Source: Pseudomonadota bacterium
GTDB lineage: Bacteria; Pseudomonadota; Alphaproteobacteria; Rhizobiales; Xanthobacteraceae
DNA length: 10,311 nucleotides
Assembly: GCA_023404705.1 (NCBI GenBank)
Contig: JAEYAU010000300.1
Location: 1 to 10,311 of the forward strand
Direction of reading: 5' to 3'
Part shown: one piece after another, positions 1 through 6,545 of the stretch
Position numbering within the stretch: the first letter of the stretch is position 1
Layout of the letters: each line of letters starts with the position of its first letter
Translations under genes and position numbers: made by a program
The notes under the pieces: generated by a model
What the model was told of the DNA's origin: nothing
The model's database searches: none
The model's input: the letters and a program-made list of their open reading frames with translations, nothing else

Positions 1-1
1 G

Positions 2-685
2 GCGCGTGTCGCCGCGGCCCCGCTGGCTGCGCCGGCTGCCGCCGCGCATCCCTCTGAGGGGTCGGCCGAGCCGATCCGCCCCTATCGCGTGAAGACCATC
101 AGCGTGAAGGCGAGCCCGGCGCAGGTCGCGGCTTTCGCCCCGCTGGTCTCGCCCGCACCGCAGGCGCACGTGGCGCCGACCTCGCTCGCCAAGTCTTCCG
201 TCCAGACCGCTTCCGTCCAGACAGCGCCGGTCCAGACCGCGGCCATTCAGCCCGTGCAGGCCGCGCCCCAGGCCTCCGCCCTGCCGCCGCCCCCGCCTGG
301 CGCCCGCCCGGGCGTACTCGGCGTCCTGCCGGCGCAGATCACCAATCCGGACTCGGCGCCGGCTTCCGAAGGCGCGACCTACCAGGTCGCCTCCAGCTAT
401 GCGGCGGCGCCCGCCCCGATGATGCGCTCTGCAGCCACGCGGGGCGCCTGGATCGTCCAGATCGGCGCCTTCCCGGAGGAAGGCGAGGCCCGCGACCGTC
501 TGCGCGCCGCGCAGAACCTCGCTCGCGGCCTGCTCGCCAAGGCAGATCCCTTCACCGAGAAGGTCGTGAAGGGTCGCCAGGAGCTCTATCGCGCGCGCTT
601 CGCCGTGCTCGACGAGGAGACCGCCGAGGCTGCGTGCAAGGTCTTCAAGCGTAACGAGATTGCCTGCTTCACAACCAAGAACTGA
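2..685 (+). CDS. SPOR-domain protein, C-terminal part; probably D-alanyl-D-alanine carboxypeptidase (5' end outside window)
   Basis: The reading frame is open from the left edge, so this is the last 227 residues of a longer protein; the GTG at 89 lies inside the frame and is not the start. Seen: a low-complexity Ala/Pro/Val/Gln linker over about residues 1-145, including three VQTA-type repeats, then a C-terminal SPOR domain (about 148-227) opening with GAWIVQIGAF and containing the YRARF strand. SPOR domains bind denuded peptidoglycan glycan strands, often at the division septum. In alphaproteobacteria, a Pro/Ala linker with a PIRPYRVKTISVK-like segment plus a terminal SPOR domain is typical of DacA/DacF-type D-alanyl-D-alanine carboxypeptidases, which trim the pentapeptide stem in the periplasm. 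The catalytic SxxK domain would lie upstream and is not visible, so the enzyme assignment is inference; the SPOR call is firm. The gene is convergent with the J-protein gene, 62 nt away. Confidence 0.8.
   Translation, partial: ARVAAAPLAAPAAAAHPSEGSAEPIRPYRVKTISVKASPAQVAAFAPLVSPAPQAHVAPTSLAKSSVQTASVQTAPVQTAAIQPVQAAPQASALPPPPPGARPGVLGVLPAQITNPDSAPASEGATYQVASSYAAAPAPMMRSAATRGAWIVQIGAFPEEGEARDRLRAAQNLARGLLAKADPFTEKVVKGRQELYRARFAVLDEETAEAACKVFKRNEIACFTTKN
197..241 (+). repeat. Three 15-bp tandem repeats in the linker of the SPOR protein
   Basis: Three consecutive 15-bp units at 197-211, 212-226 and 227-241, of the form TCCGTCCAGACCGCT with a few substitutions, encode SVQTA, SVQTA and PVQTA. A degenerate fourth unit (AIQPV) follows. 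The unit length is a multiple of three, so copy-number changes would only lengthen or shorten the flexible linker before the SPOR domain. Confidence 0.75.
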
Positions 686-747
686 CAAACGGCCAGGGAC
701 AGGGGCGCGTCGTGCAAGCCATCGGCGGTGTTGTAAGTAACGAGTCT

Positions 748-1446
748 TCACCGATGACGACGAAGAAGGACGTCCTTAGCCTCGTTGACACGGGCAGCGA
801 GGTAAGTGCTGCCGCCCTGGTCGGGGTGGAGCCGCTTCATGAGGCTCCGGTGCGCGCGCCTGATCTCGGCGTCGCCCGCCCCGGCCTCAAGGCCAAGGAT
901 CTGATAGGCTTCCTGTTCCGTCATTGGGCCGCCCGCCGGCGCGCGGCCCTGCCCCGCACCCGCATCACCCTGCGCGTCTTCACGCCAGCCGGGATTCCGG
1001 CGGTCAAGATACGCTGCAAGTAGCGCCTGGCTCTCCTCGTCGACCTCGCGCATCAAGCCGAGCAGCGTCGGCACGTCCAGCGTTTCCAGACTGACGCCCG
1101 CATACCGCCCTTGCAGCACCCGCCCGCGCATGGCGCCGCTGTCGTGATCGAGCTCCATCTCGAGGAATGGCGAGCGCACGCGTGAGACCTGGCCGGTGCT
1201 CTTGCGCGTGCGCGAGCTCCAGGCCGAAGCGAGCGGGCCCCAGCCCAGCAGGCCGAACCCAACCGTGCCGAGGATGGACGCGATGAAGACCTGCCCCCGC
1301 GCGCCGAGAAACACCGCGAAGGCGACCGCCACGATACCGCCGCCGGTCTTCACGGCCCGGGCGAGCTTCTGCGGATCCGACTTGGTGAACACATGCGCCA
1401 GCCAAAGGCCGATGACCAGCAGCACGAGGCCGAGAAAGAGACCCAT
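748..1446 (-). CDS. Membrane-anchored J-domain protein, Tim14/Pam18-like (possible TimB homologue)
   Basis: A 232-aa protein. Residues 3-20 form a hydrophobic segment and about 35-70 hold one or two more, so the N-terminus sits in the inner membrane. A soluble linker follows, and a short J domain closes the protein (about 175-232). The J domain carries the HPD tripeptide at 207-209, needed to stimulate the DnaK/Hsp70 ATPase. The run after HPD (QGGSTYLAARVNEAKDVLL) closely resembles mitochondrial Tim14/Pam18, and alphaproteobacterial relatives called TimB have been described. There is no G/F region, zinc finger or DnaJ C-terminal domain, so this is a type III J-protein and not the general DnaJ. 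The start at 1446 follows the VWA stop codon by 2 nt (TGACCATG) with little Shine-Dalgarno sequence, which suggests translational coupling. A longer overlapping frame running up to 2256 is a shadow of the VWA gene. The client protein is unknown. Confidence 0.85.
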   Translation of the reverse strand: MGLFLGLVLLVIGLWLAHVFTKSDPQKLARAVKTGGGIVAVAFAVFLGARGQVFIASILGTVGFGLLGWGPLASAWSSRTRKSTGQVSRVRSPFLEMELDHDSGAMRGRVLQGRYAGVSLETLDVPTLLGLMREVDEESQALLAAYLDRRNPGWREDAQGDAGAGQGRAPAGGPMTEQEAYQILGLEAGAGDAEIRRAHRSLMKRLHPDQGGSTYLAARVNEAKDVLLRRHR

Positions 1447-1448
1447 GG

Positions 1449-2201
1449 TCAGCTCAGCTGCGCCAGCAGCTTGCGCGCGCCGGCATCGCGCTGCGCCGAG
1501 CGGTCCGCGAGCGCCTTGAGCCCGCCCGCCGCATAGACCGCGACCGCACGCAGCAATTCGCCGAGCTCGCGGGCCGCACCCGTGTCGAAACGGCAATAGG
1601 CGCCGCGCGAGAGCCGCGCGATCTCGCGGAACGCCTGCTCGGCGACGGGGTCGTTGCCTTCCTGGAACATGAAGGCCGGCACGCCGAGGAGGCCGAGCTC
1701 GCCCGCCGCCGCCGCAAGGTCGTCGATGCCCTCTTCCATGGCGTCGCCCACGAAGACCAGCGCCTGCACCCGCGCCTTCTCGGTCTCGCGCCGCGCATGG
1801 CCGAGCACCTTGCCGATCTGGGTGTGACCGCCGCGGCAGTCGATGCGCGTCATCAGCTCGGCGAGCCGCGTGCCATCGGAGACCCAGGACGAGGACCGGC
1901 ATTCGCCCATGCCGCGGAAATAGACGAGCTGGATATCGAGCCCTCCTATCGCGCCCGCCTCGCGGAACATGTCGGCCTGCAGGCGGCAAGCCGTGTCCCA
2001 GGTCGGCTGCCGGCTCATGGTGGCGTCGAGCGCGAAGACCAGGCGGCCGCGCGCGCCGGCCGGCTTGTTGGGGGCGAGCGAGCGCGCCTGCGCCAGAAAC
2101 GCATCGATCTCGGCCCGGCCCGACCGCGTCGCCGGCCTGGCCGATGTCCCGGCCGGGGCCGGTGCCTTGGTCTTGCTCTCGTTCTTGGGTTCGTCGCTCA
2201 T
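1449..2201 (-). CDS. VWA-domain (von Willebrand factor A-like) protein
   Basis: A 250-aa protein with a charged, Pro/Ala-rich N-terminus (about 1-50) and a VWA-like fold after it. Seen: strand LVFALDATMS with a MIDAS-like D59-x-T61-x-S63, a threonine at 127 (GGHTQIG), and VFVGDAMEE with D153, where VWA proteins place their further metal ligands. The first motif is DxTxS rather than the usual DxSxS. VWA domains bind partners through a metal ion; in bacteria they often act with AAA ATPases or chaperones, but none of the usual MoxR partners is here. There is no signal peptide or membrane segment, so it is probably cytoplasmic. I chose ATG at 2201, preceded by a GGGTAGG-like ribosome site, over an in-frame GTG at 2213 (four residues longer). 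It is coupled to the J-protein gene downstream and follows mipZ. Its function is not known. Confidence 0.82.
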   Translation of the reverse strand: MSDEPKNESKTKAPAPAGTSARPATRSGRAEIDAFLAQARSLAPNKPAGARGRLVFALDATMSRQPTWDTACRLQADMFREAGAIGGLDIQLVYFRGMGECRSSSWVSDGTRLAELMTRIDCRGGHTQIGKVLGHARRETEKARVQALVFVGDAMEEGIDDLAAAAGELGLLGVPAFMFQEGNDPVAEQAFREIARLSRGAYCRFDTGAARELGELLRAVAVYAAGGLKALADRSAQRDAGARKLLAQLS

Positions 2202-2316
2202 GCCTACCCGCACCTATCGCACACCCATAAGGTGGCGACTCTGGGGTCCCGCGCAATGGCCGCGCGGTCGCAGGCGGCCGGCGCTAGAGAGTTGTCCGAA
2301 GAGCCGCCCCATGCTC

Positions 2317-2402
2317 CGTTCGTGCCCGCGCAAGGCGCAAGCGGGCATCCAGGGGCCACGCGCGAGGCGCCTTCTGGGTCCCCGCTTGCGCGGGGCCGAA
2401 CG
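2317..2402. repeat. 86-bp imperfect palindrome, REP/MITE-like intergenic element
   Basis: The outer arms 2317-2334 and 2385-2402 are complementary at 16 of 18 positions. Inner arms 2337-2352 and 2374-2389 are complementary at 14 of 16, with a 7-nt duplication-like bulge on the left side. Each half can also fold alone: GCCCGC (2324-2329) with GCGGGC (2341-2346), and CCCCGC (2380-2385) with GCGGGG (2390-2395) around a TTGC loop. The CCCGC-GCAAG-type core followed by ATCCAG resembles palindromic repeats that occur many times between genes in proteobacterial genomes (recalled, not searched). It begins 10 bases past the mipZ stop codon and ends about 115 bases before the VWA start. It may serve as a terminator-like or mRNA-stabilising structure after mipZ. 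No second copy was noticed in this window. Confidence 0.75.
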
Positions 2403-2411
2403 GCGAATGTT

Positions 2412-3335
2412 TCAGTCCGCGATGATGTCGTGGGTATCGAGCGGCTTGTCCTGGGACGAGAACCATTCGGCGCGCGCGGCGGCGCGGCGGCGGCCCCGCT
2501 CGTCGATCGGCAGCTTCAGCCCGTCGAGCAGGAGACGTACCTCCTGCCGGGCCGTGACGTGCGAGAGGTTCGGCCGCGTCCCCAGCGTCGCCTCGTCCAA
2601 ATTATCGAGCGCCGTGAGGCCGCGCGGGAAGAATTCCCGGTAGACGACCCGTTCGGCGAACCCTTCGGTGGCGCGGAAGCCGAGCCGCAGCCCGAGCTGA
2701 TCGAGGCATTCGCCCACGAGCTTCTTGTTGCGCGACCCGAGCAGCGCCAGGCGGTTGCGCACCACGATCCAGTCCATGATGCCGCCGTCGACCATGCGCC
2801 GCTGGCGCCGCGCCTCCCGCACCATCTCGGCATAGTGGCTCGCGCCCGTCACCTCGAAGGTGTGCGGATCGACGCGTCCGAGGACGTCGAAATCGAGGAA
2901 GCTGTCGTTCAGCGGCGTCACCAGCGTGTCCGCCATCGAATGGGCGAGCCGCATCAGATAGCTGTCGGTGCCCGGCGTATCGATCACCACGAAGTCGTGG
3001 GCATGCTCGACCGCGGTGATCGCCTCGGCGAAGCCGGAGAATTCCCGGGCCTCGTTCTCCTCGACGCTCAGGCCGTCCGCCCGCGCGACTTCGTAATGGA
3101 CCGGCACTTCGAGCGGCAGGCCGGCATGCGTCGCCCAGGCGCGACGGTTCTGCACATAGTGAGTGAGCGTCCCTTGCCGGCTGTCGAGGTCGATGGTCGC
3201 GACGCGCTGGCCGGCCTTGAGCAGCGACACCGCGATATGCATCGCGGTCGTCGACTTGCCGGAGCCGCCCTTCTCGTTCCCGAGCACGATCACATGCGCG
3301 GATCGCGGGAGGCCTGCTGTGGCCTGAAGCAGCAT
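2412..3335 (-). CDS. mipZ: MipZ, division-plane positioning ATPase (ParA/MinD family)
   Basis: A 307-aa protein. MipZ forms a gradient from the cell poles through contact with ParB and blocks FtsZ ring assembly away from midcell; its ATP-driven dimer binds DNA nonspecifically. Seen: a deviant Walker A GNEKGGSGKST at 19-29 with signature lysine K22 and K27; IDLDSRQ at 48-54, matching the MipZ IDLDxRQ motif with the catalytic aspartate; Walker B FVVIDTPGTD at 115-124; then the MADTLVTPLNDSFLDFD segment typical of MipZ. These separate it from chromosomal ParA and from MinD. The start at 3335 has a strong purine-rich ribosome site (GGAAGGGG) just upstream; the first 12 residues are a short extension before the conserved AHVIVLGNEKGG. 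It is divergent from panC and upstream of the VWA and J-protein genes. Confidence 0.95.
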   Translation of the reverse strand: MLLQATAGLPRSAHVIVLGNEKGGSGKSTTAMHIAVSLLKAGQRVATIDLDSRQGTLTHYVQNRRAWATHAGLPLEVPVHYEVARADGLSVEENEAREFSGFAEAITAVEHAHDFVVIDTPGTDSYLMRLAHSMADTLVTPLNDSFLDFDVLGRVDPHTFEVTGASHYAEMVREARRQRRMVDGGIMDWIVVRNRLALLGSRNKKLVGECLDQLGLRLGFRATEGFAERVVYREFFPRGLTALDNLDEATLGTRPNLSHVTARQEVRLLLDGLKLPIDERGRRRAAARAEWFSSQDKPLDTHDIIAD

Positions 3336-3425
3336 TTACCCCTTCCCCCGAAGGACATGATGGTCGGTTATGAAGCACATCCGGTCAAGATGTTCTGCAT
3401 TCGACGCAAGAGTCCCGCGTTAAGG

Positions 3426-3454
3426 TTGACGCCGCGGCGGTATCCCCTGATAGG
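3426..3454 (+). promoter_or_regulatory. Candidate housekeeping promoter for panC
   Basis: TTGACG at 3426-3431 is a near-perfect -35 element. GATAGG at 3449-3454, after a 17-nt spacer, shares only three of six bases with TATAAT. It lies about 65 bases before the panC start in the 182-bp mipZ/panC divergent region. The -35 is good and the -10 weak, so this is a prediction. I could not place a convincing promoter for mipZ on the other strand. Confidence 0.3.
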
Positions 3455-3517
3455 TTCCGCGCGCCGCGCACTCGACACCCTAGTTGGCTTAGACGCAGCT
3501 ACGGCCCAAAGGTTCAA

Positions 3518-4372
3518 ATGGTTCATCGTCCCAAGGTGCTCGGTACCGTCCCGGCCCTGCGCCGCCACCTCGCGCAGTATCGCGCGGCGGGTGAGAGCAT
3601 CGGCTTGGTGCCGACCATGGGGGCGCTTCATGAAGGACATTTGTCCCTGGTGCGCGTCGCGCGCCGCAAGGCGCAGCGCGTCGTGGTCTCGATCTTTGTC
3701 AACCCGACGCAGTTCGCGCCCACCGAGGACCTCGCCACCTATCCTCGGACCTTCAAGGCCGACCTTGCGGCCCTGACCCGCGAGGGCACCGACGCGGTCT
3801 GGGCCCCGGCCAATGCCGCCGTGATGTATCCGGAGGGCTTCGCGACCTCGATCACGCCGCAAGGGCCGGCCACGGTCGGCCTGGAGGACACCTTTCGCCC
3901 GCACTTCTTCAGCGGGGTGGCAACGGTCGTGGCCAAGCTGTTCACCCAGACGATGCCGGACGTCGCGGTCTTCGGCGAGAAGGACTTCCAGCAGCTCAGG
4001 GTCGTCACCCGCATGGCCCGCGACCTCGACCTCCCGCTCCGGGTGATCGGCGCGCCGACCGTGCGCGAACCGGACGGGCTCGCGATGTCATCGCGCAACG
4101 TCTATCTCTCCCCGCCCGACCGGGCCCTCGCCCCGACGCTCTACCGCGTGCTGCGCGAATGCGCCGCGCGCATCAAAGCCGGCAAGCCGCTCGCGGCGAC
4201 GCTCACTCAGGGCCGCAGGACCATCGAGCGCGCTGGCTTCCGCCTCGACTACCTCGAAGCGCGCCACGCCGAGACGCTGCTGCCCATCCGGTCGCGCCGG
4301 GATGGCCCCGTGCGCCTGCTCGCCGCCGCTTGGCTGGGCAAGACACGACTGATCGACAATATCGGGATGTAG
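3518..4372 (+). CDS. panC: Pantothenate synthetase (pantoate-beta-alanine ligase)
   Basis: A 284-aa protein, the usual length for PanC. It joins pantoate and beta-alanine, using ATP through a pantoyl-adenylate, in the last step of pantothenate (vitamin B5, coenzyme A precursor) synthesis in the cytoplasm. Seen: VPTMGALHEGHLSLV at 31-45 with the HxGH nucleotide-binding signature H38-H41; VNPTQF at 61-66; the RPHFFSGVATVVAKLF segment at 127-142; FGEKDFQQL at 152-160; and the KMSKS-like loop MSSRN at 190-194. All the expected core motifs are present and the gene is intact. The start ATG at 3518 has an AAAGG ribosome site about 6 nt upstream. No panB or panD is in the window, so it stands apart from the rest of the pathway. 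It is convergent with the small gene at 4418-4645. Confidence 0.97.
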   Translation: MVHRPKVLGTVPALRRHLAQYRAAGESIGLVPTMGALHEGHLSLVRVARRKAQRVVVSIFVNPTQFAPTEDLATYPRTFKADLAALTREGTDAVWAPANAAVMYPEGFATSITPQGPATVGLEDTFRPHFFSGVATVVAKLFTQTMPDVAVFGEKDFQQLRVVTRMARDLDLPLRVIGAPTVREPDGLAMSSRNVYLSPPDRALAPTLYRVLRECAARIKAGKPLAATLTQGRRTIERAGFRLDYLEARHAETLLPIRSRRDGPVRLLAAAWLGKTRLIDNIGM

Positions 4373-4417
4373 CGAACGATCGCCGCCTCGGCCGGCGAGA
4401 TGTTCAGCGCTCGGCTT

Positions 4418-4645
4418 TCAGGAGCGCTTCGCAGGCTTGGATGCCGAAACGGTCACGCCGAAATCCGAGGACTTGGCGTCCGAGGCGGTGGTTAGGAATC
4501 CCTCGGCCGCGAGCCCGCGTTTCAACAGCTCGCGCACCGCCGAGGCCCGGCTGGGCATCCGGCGGCTGAAGCGCCAGTCGTCCAGGGCCTTGAGCTCGTC
4601 GGCACCCAGCATGACCTGCAGCCGCTCGACCCTCTTGTCGTCCAT
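4418..4645 (-). CDS. Small ribbon-helix-helix-like protein (CopG/Arc type), putative regulator
   Basis: A 75-aa basic protein. Residues 1-50 have the pattern of a ribbon-helix-helix DNA-binding fold: a short strand (RVERLQVML), a first helix (GADELKALDDWRFSRR), a turn beginning MPSRA, and a second helix (SAVRELLKRGLAAEG). The last 25 residues are a Ser/Ala/Lys-rich tail without obvious fold. Proteins of this form are common in Hyphomicrobiales as uncharacterised RHH proteins. No toxin gene adjoins it, so an antitoxin role is not suggested. ATG at 4645 has GTGGGGACC upstream as a ribosome site; a longer frame starting at 4655 is a different, shadow frame. An EcfG-like promoter lies 57 bases upstream, and the gene is divergent from the histidine kinase. 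The fold is inferred from sequence pattern; targets are unknown. Confidence 0.75.
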   Translation of the reverse strand: MDDKRVERLQVMLGADELKALDDWRFSRRMPSRASAVRELLKRGLAAEGFLTTASDAKSSDFGVTVSASKPAKRS

Positions 4646-4701
4646 CGGTCCCCACTCACAAGCGCACGCGGGCGATCTTACTCAAAATCAGCGGCTGGCT
4701 C

Positions 4702-4726
4702 AACTTACGCTCAACGCGCGCGTTCC
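4702..4726 (-). promoter_or_regulatory. EcfG (general stress response sigma factor) promoter candidate
   Basis: Read on the minus strand, GGAAC (4726-4722) is followed after 17 nt by GTT (4704-4702), preceded by A where the consensus has C. The published alphaproteobacterial EcfG/SigT consensus is GGAAC-N16-17-CGTT, so the -35 is perfect and the -10 matches three of four bases at the accepted spacing. It points toward the small RHH gene and predicts a leader of about 50 nt. The next gene in the opposite direction is a kinase of the family used in this stress pathway, which adds weight. Confidence 0.5.
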
Positions 4727-4750
4727 GCCTGCTGCTCAGTGTAAGCCCCC

Positions 4751-4847
4751 GGCTCAAAAGTATAAACATAAGCATAAGAGAGAAAATACAATAAATGATA
4801 ACGCGTATTTCGTGGCGACTCTTGTGTCGGCGCAGTATTATTTTGGA
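4751..4847 (+). promoter_or_regulatory. A+T-rich leader and probable promoter region of the histidine kinase gene
   Basis: Within 4751-4800 only 13 of 50 bases are G or C, in sharp contrast to the surrounding sequence. It contains a CATAAG direct repeat (4767-4778) and a TACAAT hexamer at 4787-4792 that could be a -10 element, but no matching -35 was found. The most likely use is a promoter or UP-like region for the kinase gene starting at 4848. Confidence 0.35.
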
Positions 4848-5501
4848 ATGAACAACATAACGCTAATTCGCGAAGCGGCGGATCACCTGCAAGCGGCAGA
4901 GCAGGATCACCGCATCAGCAACAGCTTGTCCGTCATCAGCGGCCTGGTTCGATTGAAAGCCACCCACGCGAAGGTCGGCGATGTTCGCCAGATTCTGCTC
5001 GATGTGGCGGGCCGGATCGAGACCGTGGCTCGGCTGCATCGTCTCTTGGCCGCCGACATGACGGGCGTCCCGCTCCGACAATTCCTGCAGGACGTCTGTG
5101 AAGCCATGAAGTCGATCGCAGCGGAGGACAATCGATTCAAAATGTCGATCGAATGTCCCGGCGAACTGACCGTTCCAGCCGAGAAGGCCCTTCGTATCGG
5201 ACTTCTCACCACAGAGTTGTTCTCGAACTCCATCAAATACGCACATCCGACCGGAGTGCCGACGGTCATTCATGTTTCGTGTCGGAATGAAGGCGACGGA
5301 GGACTCAGGTTCTCATTCGAGGACGACGGCATCGGCTTCCCCGAGGACTTCGATCCGACAAGCCATCACAGTCTGGGGATGAAGATTCTCGAGTCCCTTT
5401 GCGCTCAGCTGCATGGCCAGTCCGAATGGCAGGATCTGGGAGTCGGCTTGCGCTTCGTCTGTCGTTTTCCCAAGGGCGTTTCCACGGCCGACAACACGTA
5501 G
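4848..5501 (+). CDS. Orphan HisKA_2/HWE-type sensor histidine kinase without sensor domain
   Basis: A 217-aa protein made only of the two catalytic modules of a histidine kinase. Seen: phospho-acceptor motif QDHRISNSL with H21; N-box TTELFSNSIKYAHP with E123, N127 and K130; G1 box DDGIGFPEDFDP at 159-170; and the glycine loop SLGMKIL at 175-181. The DHRxxNSL H-box and ELxxNxxKYA N-box mark the HisKA_2/HWE group, many of which act in the alphaproteobacterial general stress response by passing phosphate to PhyR or to single-domain regulators. There is no PAS, GAF, LOV or membrane segment, so input must come from a partner protein or expression level. The frame stays open upstream to 4437, but that part is antisense to the RHH gene and lacks sense as protein. 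ATG 4848 is the best start; GTG 4824 is possible. The ribosome site is weak (GGA). Its G+C is visibly lower than its neighbours (50% in 5101-5160). Confidence 0.88.
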   Translation: MNNITLIREAADHLQAAEQDHRISNSLSVISGLVRLKATHAKVGDVRQILLDVAGRIETVARLHRLLAADMTGVPLRQFLQDVCEAMKSIAAEDNRFKMSIECPGELTVPAEKALRIGLLTTELFSNSIKYAHPTGVPTVIHVSCRNEGDGGLRFSFEDDGIGFPEDFDPTSHHSLGMKILESLCAQLHGQSEWQDLGVGLRFVCRFPKGVSTADNT

Positions 5502-5566
5502 CGACGACGCGCGAAGGCCAGGGGCCCGTTCGCAATGACCGCATCAATTTTATTCCGGGAGCGGAT

Positions 5567-6508
5567 CTAGCTCCGCACCAGCCGCTCGATCTCCGGCCGC
5601 TCGCCGCCCGCCTTGCCGGAGATCGGCGCGCGCGGCAGGCGCGACTCGCCGGCCTCCATCACGAAATTCTGGTCGAGCGAATACCACGGCCCCTTCACGT
5701 CCGGCTCCGGCGCGGGCTCGTTCTCGTGCCGCACATAGTTGCCGACCAGCGCGCGGGTGACGCCGAACTGCACGTCGCTCTCGAGATACGGGTCGTCGCT
5801 CACATAAACCTGGGAGATGAGCGTCTTGAACCCATCATGCCGCGCCAGGAAGTGCAGATGGGCGGGCCGCATATTGTGCCGTCCCTGCGCGCGCAACAGC
5901 TCGCCGACCGGGCCATTCACCGGGATCGGATAGCCGGCCGGCAGGATGCTGCGGAACGAGATCATGCCGTCGGCGTCGGTCGTGAACTTGCCGCGCAGGT
6001 TCATGTCGGCCTGCACCGGATCCTGGTTCTCGTAATAACCTTCCTGCGAGGAATGCCAGACATCCACTTCGGCGCCGACCACCGGCTTGCCGCGCGCATC
6101 GCGGAACCAGGCTTTCACGAACATCGCGGGACCCGGCGTCGGCGAGCGCACGATCGAGCCGCCGTTCGGCGTGTGAGGCGAATCCTCGCGCCAGAACGGG
6201 CCGAGCTGACTCGCGAAGGTCTCGGTCTGCCCGTTATTGCCGTTGTTGAGCAGGCAGACCAGCGCCGATAAGCCGAGCGAGCCGGACATCAGCACGGCCT
6301 CGTTGTGCGCCTCGGTCGAGTGCTTGCCGAGCGCCACGATGTAGCCCATGGCGGTCTGGAATTCCTGCTCGGTGAGCCGCACCTCGCGCGCGAAGCCGTG
6401 CAGATGGCGCACCAGCGCCGACATCACCTCGCGGAAGCGCGGGTTCGGCGCCCGCGCGATCTCGCTCAGCACCGCGCTCGTGACGTCCTTCTCGTTCTCG
6501 ATGATCAT
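5567..6508 (-). CDS. Intradiol ring-cleavage dioxygenase (catechol / hydroxyquinol 1,2-dioxygenase subfamily)
   Basis: A 313-aa non-haem Fe(III) enzyme that opens catechol-type rings between the two hydroxyls to give cis,cis-muconate-type products. Seen: an N-terminal helical dimerisation domain (about 20-100) containing LTEQEF and LGPFWRE, then the beta-sandwich catalytic domain. The iron ligands are visible: a tyrosine at 158 or 159 (DVWHSSQEGYY), Y193 (PAGYPIP), H217 and H219 (RPAHLHF), with the same Y-to-H spacing as known catechol dioxygenases. R214 before the histidines is also conserved. The PVNGPVGELL segment and overall form fit the hydroxyquinol/chlorocatechol side of the family as well as CatA, so the substrate is left open. 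The start at 6508 has AGGGGAC as ribosome site; longer frames reaching 6607 overlap the OmpA gene and are not coding. It follows the OmpA gene by 49 nt. No catB, catC, maleylacetate reductase or regulator is nearby. Confidence 0.92.
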   Translation of the reverse strand: MIIENEKDVTSAVLSEIARAPNPRFREVMSALVRHLHGFAREVRLTEQEFQTAMGYIVALGKHSTEAHNEAVLMSGSLGLSALVCLLNNGNNGQTETFASQLGPFWREDSPHTPNGGSIVRSPTPGPAMFVKAWFRDARGKPVVGAEVDVWHSSQEGYYENQDPVQADMNLRGKFTTDADGMISFRSILPAGYPIPVNGPVGELLRAQGRHNMRPAHLHFLARHDGFKTLISQVYVSDDPYLESDVQFGVTRALVGNYVRHENEPAPEPDVKGPWYSLDQNFVMEAGESRLPRAPISGKAGGERPEIERLVRS

Positions 6509-6514
6509 TCCGTG

Positions 6515-6545
6515 TCCCCTGCGCGGAGGGGAACGCCCTCCGCGC
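6515..6545 (-). promoter_or_regulatory. Competing hairpins over the dioxygenase ribosome-binding site
   Basis: On the minus strand, GCGCGGAGGG (6545-6536) pairs perfectly over 10 bp with CCCTCCGCGC (6530-6521) around a 5-nt loop. TCCCCT (6532-6527), which overlaps the loop and second arm, can instead pair with AGGGGA (6520-6515), the Shine-Dalgarno sequence of the dioxygenase. The two structures exclude each other: the first leaves the ribosome site free, the second hides it. There is no U-run, so the strong hairpin is not a classical terminator. It may simply protect or process the mRNA between the OmpA and dioxygenase genes. Confidence 0.45.

Noticed and set aside
712..1023. Plus-strand frame opposite the J-protein gene
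   Set aside because: It is antisense to the conserved J domain and is best explained as a shadow frame in GC-rich DNA.
4380..4398. TCGCCG/CGGCGA 6-bp hairpin between panC and the convergent RHH gene
   Set aside because: The loop is long and no T-run follows on either strand, so it was not called a terminator.
4418..4645. Antitoxin reading of the small RHH gene
   Set aside because: No toxin-like gene overlaps or adjoins it on the same strand; the neighbours are panC and a kinase.
4437..4847. Open frame upstream of the histidine kinase start that would add about 137 residues
   Set aside because: It runs antisense to the RHH gene, is low in recognisable structure, crosses the A+T-rich leader with a lysine-rich stretch, and no kinase of this type needs it. 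ATG 4848 is preferred.
5548..5566. GGAGC/GCTCC hairpin in the convergent gap between the kinase and dioxygenase genes
   Set aside because: Only 5 bp of stem with a 7-nt loop; the nearby T-rich stretch lies on the wrong side for a plus-strand terminator. Support is too weak.
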